NCBI GenBank assembly: GCA_024196135.1
Contig: JAMQCK010001104.1
Span: 1-11,991 of the forward strand
From: Pleurotus ostreatus/Saccharomyces cerevisiae fusant
Taxonomy: Eukaryota; Opisthokonta
DNA length: 11,991 nt
Direction: 5' to 3'
Of the stretch, positions 1 to 8,895 are shown in pieces; position 1 is the first letter of the stretch, and the number at the start of each line of letters is the position of its first letter. The notes under the pieces were generated by a model. It was not told where the DNA came from. It searched no databases and worked only from the letters and a program-made list of their open reading frames with translations. Position numbers and translations under genes: made by a program.

Positions 1-1494
1 AGCCTCGGCCCCCACCCCGCCTCCCTCGTCCGCGATCTCTTCCTGAACACCACGCACAGCAAGTCCACCCGCCCGATCGAGACGACGCTCAAGAACACGT
101 CCCTCTTCACCGACAGGTCCGTCGGCTCGCGCCTGCGCGCGCTCACATGGGACATCCGCGAGGTCCCTGCGAATATCGCGCTGCTGCTGCAGGACCCGGT
201 TGCGTTCCCTTGCTTGAAGGAGATGTCGCTGCGATTTGCGTGGCGGATGTTTAATGCGGCGCCGAAGTCTAACATGCGGGTGCGTGGGTCGGTGCGATCG
301 GCGGCGCGTGGACTCATCGCCTGCAGATATTCCTCAATCCTGGGCTCGAGAAATTGAGTATCGAGTACCGAGTGTGCAATGGTGCGTGGGACGATACTCC
401 CTCAAGACATCTGCTCATCGCCTCCGTTCCCGTAGGTCGCGGATACGACTGGGCGCCTTTGATGCAGGCCATAGCCGAGCTGCCGCATGTCTGTCGCCTC
501 CTCCACTCGCTTCGACTATCCTTCAGCTCCGACGTCTACTCCCCCGCCTCAAGCTCATGTTGTCCCGGCTCCTTCGAACAATTGCTCACCACCATATATG
601 CGCTTCGCCTCCCCTCATTACGCACCCTCGACCTGCACGTGTCCCATGGCCCCCTCCCTAGCGCCTACCCCACTGCAGATCCCAGCGACTTCCTCAAAGC
701 ACACTCCGCCATTCAGCACCTCAAACTCCGCATGGAAACTACATTAGCGGACGACCTGGCGCTCTCCCTCCCCCATCTTCGCACGTTCTGCGGGTATGAG
801 CGCCTATGTAGAAATTTCCTTGGACCGCAAAGCACGCTTCAAGAGCTCACCATCCTACGCGACAATCTCGGCATCGTAATATCGCCCCGCCTATCCTTCG
901 CCCCCACACCCACCCACCGCACCCTACACGTATTCCCCCACGTCAAGAAAATGAAGCAGCACCTCCAGAAAGGCCTCTCCCCAAAAGACCTCGAGGCCCT
1001 CGCCACGTCCTTCCCCGAGCTCACGAGTCTCGACATGCCGCTTCTCCCCCCTCTCGTACGCGTCCCCTAATCTATCTATTTTATCCCATCCTCACCCCCC
1101 TCAGCCGAAATATGCACGCGAATTGGCGCTCTTCACGCACCTTCGCGCCCTCACAGTGCGCTTCCACTGCGCCAACCTCCTCAAGGTCGACCCCTGCGTC
1201 TACTGCGGCGACTGCCACATCCGCTCGAGCATCGACAATCGCCCGGTGGAAGAAATATATCCGATCCAGCAGATGAGAGAGGAGATTGAGGCGGACTTGG
1301 TTCTGCCTTTGCGCGATCTACAGACGCTCACGGCGCGGGTTACGAGCGATGGAATTCTGTCGGTCGTCACCATTGACGAGAGCGAGATCGCGGAGCGGGA
1401 CGTGGAGGACTCGAAGGTTGTATACGAGTTTTCGATCCCGCCGGATGAAGGAGGCGAGAGGAGTATCCAGGGGGAGAGTGTGGAGGCGGATTGA
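1..1494 (+). CDS. LRR / F-box-associated-type hypothetical protein, 3' part
   Basis: Partial gene; the 5' end lies outside the window. Proposed exons are 1-279, 327-1055 and 1105-1494 (TGA), with introns of 47 and 49 nt; all junctions are phase 0, giving 465 visible residues. The text is rich in Leu/Pro segments of the type LPSLRTLDLH, IQHLKLRM, LPHLRTF, LQELTIL and FPELTSLDM, which is the irregular leucine-rich repeat pattern of the large basidiomycete F-box/LRR hypothetical family. Known members act as substrate-binding parts of SCF ubiquitin ligases, but the F-box, if present, would be upstream and cannot be seen. The last exon carries a short Cys-rich stretch (C-V-Y-C-G-D-C-H at 1195-1218) and an acidic C-terminal tail. 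It is transcribed in the same direction as the phosphate carrier 600 bp downstream. I do not recognise a specific orthologue; function remains inferred from repeat style only. Confidence 0.65.
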
Positions 1495-2094
1495 TTGCTG
1501 TGCTGGTTTGCTGTTGCCCCCTGCTTATATTGCTTATCGACTCGACAACGCTCATATTGATGGTGCGTGCATTACCATCCGCGAGCTTTCAGACTCTAAC
1601 ATCTTTCCTAGCTTTAAAATCGCTTTCAGGCTGTAGGAAAAGGACTCGCATTCTGACCGTAAGACCATGACTGTTGTACATATGCCGCATACATCCCATC
1701 GCACGCGACCGCTAAATATTCCTCGCTAATACCTGCCGCACTGTTGTACTTATCCTAGTCCCGTGGAATTGATCGCAGTGCATACTTACCTGATATGAAT
1801 GACTGCGGTGTTCTCATGTGGCCCACTCATCGACATGGAAAGCGCAGAATGCTTGCCTCTGTTTGTCTTGTTCGATTTACATCGGCAGATGCCGGCAAAC
1901 GCGGGGCTTTGTGGGACTTAGCGCTGACGATGTCATCGCTGTTCGTCATGCTGTCGCCGCCACCCGGGACGATAGAGCCTACAAATAGCGCATCTATTGA
2001 CTCCTGCGCTCATCCTCGTGTGCATACATCTCTCCTTCCCCCTCCTTGAGCGACGTATCCTCCGTCTCCCCCCTCGAACAACAAGCAGCTCGCC
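1495..2094. other. Intergenic region: 3' flank of LRR gene and promoter of phosphate carrier gene
   Basis: About 600 bp without a supported gene. It should hold the 3' UTR of the LRR gene and the promoter and 5' UTR of the carrier. A PUF-type element TGTACATA lies at 1675-1682, about 180 nt after the LRR stop codon. The 10-mer ACTGTTGTAC occurs twice, 70 bp apart (1670-1679 and 1740-1749). The last 60 nt before the carrier ATG are rich in C and T, as is usual for fungal transcription start regions. A short open frame at 1795-2049 has no family resemblance. Confidence 0.5.
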
Positions 2095-3443
2095 ATGTCG
2101 AAGACTGCCACTGGAAGCCAGCCATTTGTGGTGCCTAACTTTACCACGAAGGAGTACTCGAGCTTCTTCTTATCTGGTGGGTTCTTTTCCCTGAGGAATT
2201 CGGAGAAGCGGCTGACCAGTGAGAACAGGCGCATTGTGTTGCACGTGAGTTACCTTCACTGCTCGATGTCCTCGAGATGTCCATTCCAACTAACCACTTC
2301 GTGCAGCCTCAGCCATGGCGCTATGACTCGTAAGCATCCCTCTCCGACTTACCCGCCCATCACCTAACACCCTCTGTTTAGCCATCGACGTCGTCAAAAC
2401 GCGCATACAGGTCGATCCGACGTTCAAGGGGCACGGCTTCGTATCCGGCACGCGCCAGCTCATCGCTAAAGAGGGCGCCTCCGCGCTCCTCACCGGCTTC
2501 GGTCCGACCGCGGTCGGATACCTCGCGCAGGGCGGCGCGAAGTTCGCCGGGTACGAGTTCTGGAAGAGGCGGCTCGTGCAGATCGCGGGCGACCAGGAGA
2601 CGGCGGTGAAGTATCGGACGGCGATTTATTTGGGGGCGTCGAGCGTGGCTGAGTATGTGGAGGCCCTCATCTGGACACGAAGGAACAATGGAGGCTGACA
2701 GGCTTGCGCACACAGATTTTTCGCGGATATTCTCTTGACGCCTTTGGAGGCGACTCGCATTCGTTTGGTCTCGCAGCGCGGATATGCCACCGGCTTGGTA
2801 TCTGGTTTTGCACGCCTCGCTAGAGAAGGAGGCGTCCGCGAGCTTTACGCTGGCTTCCTGCCCATTTTGTGCAAGTACGCCTGCTTCTCTTCCACTTAGC
2901 CATCCACGACGAAACTGAACACACTTTTTAGGCAAATCCCCTACGCCATTGGTCAATTCACCGTGAACGAGTTCTGCCACGAAGCAGTCAACCGCGCGAT
3001 GTCTGAGGAGACCAAGCGCTCGCTTTCGGATACGTCCAAGTTCGGGATCTCGCTGTCTTGCGGTATCATCGCTGGCTTTGCTGCAGCGATTCTCAGTCAG
3101 GTCGGTCGTCTTCCCCTCATAGTATTGCACATGAAAGCTCACTGCCTTATTCGCCTAGCCCGCCGACACCCTCCTCAGCCAAATCAACAAAGGCCACGGC
3201 CCAACAGGCTCCATGACCCACCGTCTGTACGTCTTGGGCAAAGAAGCAGGCGTCCGCGGCCTTTTCGCCGGCTTGGGACCGCGTATGATTATGACCGCGG
3301 GCCTGGTGTCGTCGCAGTTCCTCATGTACGACGCGTTCAAGACAGGTATGGTTCATCTCCGCTTCATTCTGAAGACGCTTGCTTGACATGGACCTGCAGC
3401 CCTCGGCGCACCTCGCGGTATAGAGATTCATAAGGCCCATTAG
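2095..3443 (+). CDS. MIR1: Mitochondrial phosphate carrier (Mir1/Pic2 family)
   Basis: Mitochondrial carrier (SLC25) protein that imports inorganic phosphate with protons across the inner membrane for ATP synthesis. Proposed exons: 2095-2176, 2229-2244, 2307-2329, 2382-2652, 2716-2874, 2932-3100, 3159-3345, 3400-3443 (TAG); introns 52-63 nt; 316 residues, the usual carrier length. The three carrier signatures are visible: PIDVVK at residues 41-46, PLEATR at 140-145 and PADTLL at 241-246, each starting one of three ~100-residue repeats of two membrane helices. LLTGFGPTAVGY, ATRIRLVSQ, PILCKQIPYAIGQF and SQPADTLLSQINK are typical of the phosphate branch, and the tail GIEIHK matches fungal Mir1 proteins. 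The first helix is assembled across exons 1-4 (SGALCCTLSHGAMT), which agrees with the AGALCCS-THGA type of other fungi. The ATG sits in a good context (gccATGT). Mir1 versus Pic2 (also linked to copper transport in yeast) cannot be decided here. Confidence 0.93.
2229..2244 (+). other. 16-nt microexon of the phosphate carrier gene
   Basis: Flanked by ..aacag at its 5' side and gtgagt at its 3' side. It encodes most of the ALCC motif in transmembrane helix 1. It and the next exon (2307-2329, 23 nt, coding LSHGAMT) are needed to restore the first helix and to keep frame into PIDVVKTRIQ; skipping the 16-nt exon would shift the frame. Confidence 0.8.
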
Positions 3444-3613
3444 GGAATAGAGGCACGACGGCCCTATAGAGCTTAGAGGGGCCGACGGACATTCGTTTGG
3501 GCTAGGTCAGTAAAAGCCCTCGGACTCTTGCGATTGTATGTACTCGTATAGAACTTCCTACGTTATTATTTGACCCTTCCTTATGTTCTGACCTTCCTTC
3601 CTTACACATCCTA

Positions 3614-4576
3614 TCAAGCGATTTTCTCCAGCTTGGCATGTCCATAGCCGATCTCAGCTATAGCCGCAATCGACCCAATAAGCGTCGAGAATGGCGGCTT
3701 GCCCACGGTTGCTTGATGCGCCTATACGATTTTGGTCAGCAGGGTTTGCTCTTTTACGCCCTTTGCCCCGTCCCATCTTCCTCGTCTGGTCAAGAGTAAT
3801 TGACGCACCTCCATACTCTCCCACCCGCAAATCATGCCGCAGACCTGCGGTTCTTCGATGCACGGGCCCCAAAAGGACTCTGCGCCCACTTTGTCGAGCT
3901 CGGAGGCGACGGTGCGCATGCCGGTGAGCGCTTGCTGGCCATTCTCTTCGCGGTTATGCATCGTGAGACCGTCCTCCGCTTTGTGCGTTGTGAGCCCGTT
4001 ATTCTCCTGCGCCTTGGACCCGTTATCCGCCTGCACCGTGAGACCGTTCCCCGTCTTATGCGGCGTGAGAACGACAAGCTCGGTTACGGGCGCGTGCAGG
4101 GCAGATAGCGGATGTTCGCCGGTAACGGTGAAGCTCTGTTGCGAGAGGGGTGGCGCTGAGGAGGCCAGGATGTTGATGAATGAGGTTACGGCGTCTGTGG
4201 AGGCCCGAAGCTTGTCGAGGGAGTCCCACACTACGAGGTTGTGCGTGAGTATGCGAGGCCATGCGTGAACAGAGCGTCTGTATGGCCGAGTAAAGGGTAT
4301 GGGCAGAAGTTGATCGTCTGCCTACCTGTGAAGAGGTATCCCGTGGTGCCATCCTCGAGGCGGAGCCCGTGATAGACGCTAGATAGGCCGTATCAGCACA
4401 CGCAGTGTACAGCTAGAGAGCTCGCTGAAGTACCCTAGGCATCCCTGCTTAGTACATGATTTCTTTGCCGCAGGGACTTTGGCTTCGTCAAGCGCCGTTA
4501 TATCACCACTCTCCTTGCATATGTGGATATACTTGTCGGATGCAGAGAAGGATACTACTTGAAATATGACGGACAT
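3614..4576 (-). CDS. ABM-like dimeric alpha/beta-barrel protein, function unknown
   Basis: Exons on the minus strand: 4576-4434, 4378-4327/4326, 4230-3809 and 3721-3614 (TGA); introns 55, 95 and 87 nt; 241 residues. The N-terminal half (about 1-90) reads as a ferredoxin-like alpha/beta unit with the pattern VVSFSASDKYI ... GVYHGLRLEDGTTGYLFTVWDS. The second half repeats the idea: APVTELVVLT near 112-121, then CGMICGWESMEAHQATV near 196-212. This double pattern (EDxxTGYLFxVWxS and GWESxEAH) is what I know from fungal hypothetical proteins with antibiotic-biosynthesis-monooxygenase-like (ABM/Dabb) folds. The final exon restores GWESMEAHQ; reading through the third intron would instead give an unrelated basic tail. 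Residues 125-165 form a low-complexity insert with repeated NGLT/DGLT. No signal peptide is visible. The gene is convergent with the phosphate carrier (170 bp apart) and divergent from the Pof3-like gene. Fold assignment is moderately sure; no biochemical role can be given. Confidence 0.75.
3932..4054 (-). repeat. Imperfect in-frame coding repeat in the ABM-like gene
   Basis: In the third exon the motif GLT-plus-polar residues recurs (NGLTVQADNG, NNGLTTHK, DGLTMHNREENG). At DNA level the plus strand shows recurring blocks of the form gtgagaccgt/gtgagcccgtt followed by C-rich spacers of about 20 nt. The copies are degenerate, so this is an old or drifting coding minisatellite within the loop preceding the C-terminal half of the barrel. 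Confidence 0.6.
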
Positions 4577-5013
4577 CGGGAGGACGAGCTGAGTGGTGGC
4601 TCAGTGCAAGATACGGCGTGCAAGCTTCCTCTTGCTCATCAGATAGCGCGGCGGTACGCGGGGTAGTGATGTAGAATACAATGGACCTTGATGCTGCCAG
4701 ATTCTTTACGAGAGAATTCCCAAAACCTAAGCTCCTAGGCAAGCCGGAGCCCTCTTGGACGAAGGGAGACGCTGCTTTGGTCACCGCATTCGGCAAGCAT
4801 TGTCTGTCTCGAAAGGGAATTTGTCACGAATGATGATGGGTGTGACCGACGCGTGGGACGCGTGACACAGTCGCGTTCGGACCGGACGCGTTTGTTGATT
4901 CTCTGCAGCGCGCCACGACGACCGTCTTGTGGGTGCTATTGTGCGGCCCCATCTCGAGTCTACCTCTGCGCCTCGAAAGATAACGCGTGAGATCTAGACT
5001 GCCACGACCGGCT
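4577..5013. other. Divergent intergenic region shared by the ABM-like and Pof3-like genes
   Basis: 437 bp between two start codons facing away from each other. The half close to the Pof3-like gene holds four ACGCGT motifs (listed separately). In the half next to the ABM-like gene I see no clear motif. The minus-strand open frame at 4503-4796 overlaps the ABM-like start in another frame and has no recognisable domain. Confidence 0.6.
4849..4990. promoter_or_regulatory. Cluster of four MCB (ACGCGT) elements upstream of the Pof3-like gene
   Basis: The palindrome ACGCGT occurs at 4849-4854, 4858-4863, 4886-4891 and 4983-4988. The second and fourth read ACGCGTGA, the full MluI cell-cycle box ACGCGTNA. 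They lie 24 to 165 bp before the ATG at 5014. A related TCGCGT is at 4871-4876 and CACGAA, close to an SCB core, at 4825-4830. In yeasts these are sites for the MBF/SBF factors that drive G1/S transcription; the role here is inferred. I noticed only two other ACGCGT copies in the window, one in an intron near 1058 and one in an intron near 9533. Confidence 0.6.
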
Positions 5014-6856
5014 ATGTCCTGGGAAGACTTGCGCAAGGATGGAATTCAACAGTACAAAAAGCGCAACTATACCGAGGCGGCAGCCATTTTTACCAAGGTT
5101 AGCCTTTCCACTGACCCTCAATCATTGCTCAGACCCTTGTCAGGCTATAGAGGCCGGAGGCCAGGCGGAACACACTCTTTACGATGCACGTGCCGCCACT
5201 TACGAGCAGCTCGGCGACTTCAAGCTCGGTCTGCTCGACGCCAAGAAGGTCATCGGTCTTGCTGCCGACAAGTGGCAGGGGTACGCTCGCGCAGCGCGGC
5301 TTTTCTCACGAGCAAACAAGTTCGACGAGGCTGCCAAAATGGCTGACCGTGCCATCGCGCGCATTCCCGTCGACGACACCGCCCGACGGAAGGAGATGGT
5401 CACGCTCAGGCAGAACGCGCTCGACCAGCGCCGCCGTACGCAGGACCACACAGCTCGCCTGCCCGTCGAGATCCTCGACGAAATCTTCCGCCTCCTCGTT
5501 GACGCCGAACACACCGCGCTCCTCCCGCTCCTCCTCGTCTGCGTGCGGTGGCGCCGCGTGGCGGAGGGCAACCCCTACCTGTGGACCGTGTTGAGTCTGC
5601 ACAACCGGAAGCCGGTGTGGAAGCTGCGTCGTTGGGTGGCGTGCTCGCGCAACCGAATCCGCGATTTGCGACTGGCGCCGGCATTGGGTCTAAACCTCGA
5701 GTGGGCGTTCGGCGAGCTGGCCATACTCGATTGGACGCGGGTGCGCGCTCTGCGCATTGGCTCGTGGGATCCGCTTCCGTTCCTCGAGAAGCTCGGGCAG
5801 AGACATATTCTCGCCGACCTTACTGAGCTCGAGATTCTGGAGACCGACAACACGATAGACCGCGGGGCAATCCTGGCCGAGACACCCTCGCTTCGAGTCC
5901 TGCGGCTGTTCAATATCTGTATAACACAGCCGCTACTCGACGGTCTATGGTCGCTCCAGAATCTCACCCACCTCGAGCTTCGCTGTAATGGCATCGCTGC
6001 TCAGTCCCTTGCAAACATCTGCGGCAACAACCCCGACCTCCAAACACTCGTTGTCGAAGCCACCTCCCGCGCAGTTGAAACCTTGACGGATATCAACGTA
6101 CACGTCATGCACGCACTTACCCGCCTCGAGTTCACAGGGGCCATCCGCGCCGACCTCATGATGATGCGGTTGCGTGTCCCAGCGCTCGAGCGCCTGTCCC
6201 TCATGCGTGGATTCGCAAACATCGACCGCGGCTTCATGTATATGTGCAATCAAGCAAGGGCCTCGTTGCTAGGTCACACCGCCCTCACCCACCTCACGAT
6301 CCACTCGTACATGGTCATGAAGGATTCGGTCGTCGATCTGCTTCGCATCTCGCCTGCGTTACGCAGCCTCGAGCTTCGAGGGCTGGAGGATGTGGCGAAC
6401 TATGTATTGGAGCATCTGGAGGTCCCGCGCCCTGGAAGGAAGACACGCTCGGATGTGGTGCTGTGCCCACAATTGCGCAGGGTTGCGGTGCCCAACTGCC
6501 CGGACGTGAAGACGGGACCGGTGGTGCGGATGATTGGCTCCAGGTTGTCGGCAGCGATGATATTCGATACCTCGCTCGCGCCTGCCGCAGAGTCGACTGA
6601 CTCGAAGGCTCCAGCCAAAGATGATAAAGCGAAGGGAACAGTCGAGCGGTTCGAACAGTTGGATCAGTCTACCGGGGGTGTCGAACGACCTGCAGACGGC
6701 GAAGCTGCAGAGGCCACTGCGATCAGATCCATCTCGGAGCTCATCCTTGATGGCTGCCCCGAAATTGAGGCGGAGCATCTGCCTTGGCTGAAGGAGCGCG
6801 TAAAGCGGTTGAGCTGCGTGTACCTGTCGAAGAAGGCTGCTGGGTGGAAACGGTGA
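5014..6856 (+). CDS. pof3: TPR + F-box + LRR protein, Pof3/Dia2-like SCF adaptor
   Basis: Exon 1 is 5014-5097, intron 5098-5143 (46 nt, phase 0), exon 2 5144-6856 (TGA); 598 residues. Residues 3-100 carry tetratricopeptide repeats: a first unit around GIQQYKKRNYTEAAAIFTKA, a second around LYDARAATYEQLGDFKLGLLDAKKVI, a third around WQGYARAARLF...DEAAKMADRAI. An F-box follows at about 132-178 (LPVEILDEIFRLL ... VCVRWRRVA ... PYLW). The remainder has leucine-rich repeats (LRVLRLFN, LTHLELRCN, LRSLELRGLED, SISELILDGCPEIE), interrupted near residues 510-550 by a charged Ala/Lys/Asp-rich linker. TPR, F-box, LRR in that order is the layout of S. pombe Pof3 and S. cerevisiae Dia2, SCF subunits for replisome turnover, genome stability and silencing; length is close to Pof3. 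5014 is the first in-frame ATG. Orthology is likely but other basidiomycete TPR/F-box proteins exist. Confidence 0.85.
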
Positions 6857-7098
6857 AATGTTTTCTCGAGTATTGCGTACGTTCTGTTGTGATTAGATGT
6901 ATCGCGCTTGCATGCCATTTTCTGTATGCTGAAAGCCAATCGAGCTACCACGATCGTTGCCGCATTTGGCAGGCATTGTCCGTCCCAAAGCTGCTTCTCG
7001 GTGATTGCCGGGGCTGGCGTGTGAGCAATTTCGCCATCGCGTGATCCGCTTCCCCTCACTCGCAACTTCAACACCGGCGCGTCACAGACAACTCATCC
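6857..7098. promoter_or_regulatory. Short intergenic region with the EAF3 promoter
   Basis: Only 242 bp separate the stop codon of the Pof3-like gene from the EAF3 start, both on the plus strand, so this stretch must contain the upstream terminator and the EAF3 promoter. The last 60 nt are C-rich with CACTCGCAACTTCAAC-type text, as expected of a fungal transcription start region. I see no TATA box. Confidence 0.4.
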
Positions 7099-8895
7099 AT
7101 GTCGGAACAGCCAGTCCTCGACGACGCGTCATTCTCGCAGCCATCAGAGGCCGTAGGACGAGACTCCGAACCCGCGCCAGATGACAGCTTGTCCGCGAAA
7201 CCAGAATGGCGAACCGCGTCCCCACCGGCGCCTGACAGCCAGTACCCCACCCCGTCCCCAGGGCCCTCCAAGCTCAACGTGCATCTCTATCAGGTCAACG
7301 AATTTGCACTCGTCTCCTCGGGAGGAGATTGGTACAAGGTCCGCATACTGGAGGCGGAGATGACCAACTTCATACTCGACGGGCCGGTCAAGTCTCGCAA
7401 GCGGGCGGGGCTGTCGAGCATGGGGAGGCCAAAGATGTTCGGGAAGGGGTGGCGGGAGCGCGCGAGGGAGGTGAAGAAAGCGCGCGCGAGCAAGGAGGCG
7501 TCCGTGATGGCGGAAAGACCAGACGCGGCGGCGTATAAGGTGTACAAGATACACTACGAGAACTTCAAAGCCGCGTACGTATGAAAATGATCTGCCATAT
7601 CCTTCAGCGCTATGACTTTTGAGCCTATCTCACCTTCTTCATAGCCACGACGAATGGGTGCCGGCATGGATGCTACACAGATTCGTGCCTGCGGGCGACG
7701 AGCACACGTCGGATGGACTGAAGGCGTTGACTGCCATCTTCAAAAACGAGACCATCTCGCTCGCTAACCCGCCCACTCGCGGAAGTGGGCACGCTCCGAG
7801 GGGGCGCGACGCTCGGAATCGTAACAAAGCTGGGATAGTGTCGGTCACGGCACCGCCGCATGACAGCAGGCAAGGACACAAGGTATGTGATAGATGCATG
7901 TTCACCGCTGTTTGAGTTCACCGCTGTATGAGTCTATCGCTGTTTGAGTTCGCCGCTGTATGAACTCCGTGCTGATTGTATACCAGAAACCTAAAGCGAT
8001 ACCCCAGCCAATGAAGCTGGATATGCCCGCGTCGCTGCGGAAGATACTCGTCGACGACTGGGAGAACGTGCAGAAGAAACAGTTGGTACGTCGTCTCGTC
8101 TCGCCCTCATTCTCATCGTGGAGGGCCCAAACCCATGGGACTAGATTATTAAGATGCCCTGCTCGCCAAACGTCGACGAAATCTTGCACGATTTCCAGAC
8201 CTATCTGGAGACAGAACCGCTCGAAGAGTACGTGTCTACCTTCCGGTGGTACCGTCAGCAGCTGAATCGATACCCTCAGTAGCCTTTGCGACCCGAAAGT
8301 ATACGCCTCAATCATCACTGGTGGCATAAAGGTAGGACACACTCACACCGCGCCTGCGCTGCGTCCTGACATTGTACGAAGGTGTACTTCGAGAAAGCCA
8401 TTGGCCGCAACCTGCTATACCCACCGGAGCGCACACAATACAGCGGTTGGCGCACGCAATTCAAGACCGTATGTTCTTTCGTCTTCCCGCTTTCGTCACG
8501 ACTAACACACTTTCTACTAGGGCCAACACGTCACCCCCGAGACGACGAAGGACATGAGCGAAGCCTATGGCGCCATGCACTTGCTCAGACTGATGGGTAT
8601 GGCGTTGCTACCCTTCATAACCCTTCGTAATCATCTAACCTCCGCCCCCTCCAGCTAACTTCCCCCAGTACATGGCCACCTCCGACCTCGACCCGCCATC
8701 CATCCATGTCATATCCGACTACATCAACGAGTTTCTCAGGTTCGTGATTGTAGATGTCTGATCATTCTCGTTTCTAACAATTGTAGGTGGCTCGACCGCA
8801 ACCGCGAGAACCTCTTCCGCGACGAGTACATAATGCAGGCGGACTACTTCCGGTATATATCGGAGTACTTCATGAAGCCGGCGGCCACGGCGTAG
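7099..8895 (+). CDS. EAF3: Eaf3/MRG15 chromodomain and MRG-domain protein
   Basis: Subunit shared by the NuA4 histone acetyltransferase and Rpd3S-type deacetylase; reads H3K36 methylation in the nucleus. Exons: 7099-7574, 7645-7882, 7987-8085, 8145-8227, 8283-8331, 8382-8468, 8521-8596, 8655-8739, 8787-8895 (TAG); introns 47-104 nt; 433 residues. Residues 1-58 are Pro/Ser/Asp-rich and disordered-looking. The chromodomain spans about 60-175 (VNEFALVSSGGDWYKVRILEAE ... VYKIHYENFKAAHDEWVPAWML) with a basic insert of about 60 residues. A linker leads to the MRG domain at about 240-430: LRKILVDDWENVQKKQLIIKMP, YFEKAIGRNLLYPPERTQY, EAYGAMHLLRLMANFP and a C-terminal SEYFMKP segment, all typical. Human MRG15 and yeast Eaf3 have the same order and similar size. 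The chromodomain shows substituted cage residues (see findings). Convergent with BCKDHA downstream. Confidence 0.93.
7901..7964 (+). repeat. 16-bp minisatellite, four copies, inside EAF3 intron 2
   Basis: Units at 7901-7916, 7917-7932, 7933-7948 and 7949-7964 share the core CGCTGTWTGAR. Copies 1 and 3 end in CTGTTTGAG, copies 2 and 4 in CTGTATGAG/A, so they alternate A-B-A-B, which suggests that a 32-bp pair was duplicated. The array fills most of the 104-nt intron (7883-7986), the longest in this gene. Confidence 0.9.

Noticed and set aside
1795..2049. 84-residue plus-strand open frame between the first two genes
   Set aside because: No recognisable motif and it ends in the C/T-rich leader of the carrier gene; better explained as intergenic.
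2378..3142. 254-codon open frame on the minus strand across the phosphate carrier gene
   Set aside because: It lies antisense to exons and introns of a clear carrier gene; its translation has no family pattern and it arises from GC-biased third positions.
3459..3484. Possible stem-loop (CGGCCC ... GGGCCG) after the phosphate carrier stop codon
   Set aside because: Only six paired bases with a 14-nt loop; eukaryotic termination does not rely on such hairpins, so it was not listed.
4503..4796. 97-residue minus-strand frame before the ABM-like gene
   Set aside because: It overlaps the ABM-like first exon in another frame and shows no domain.
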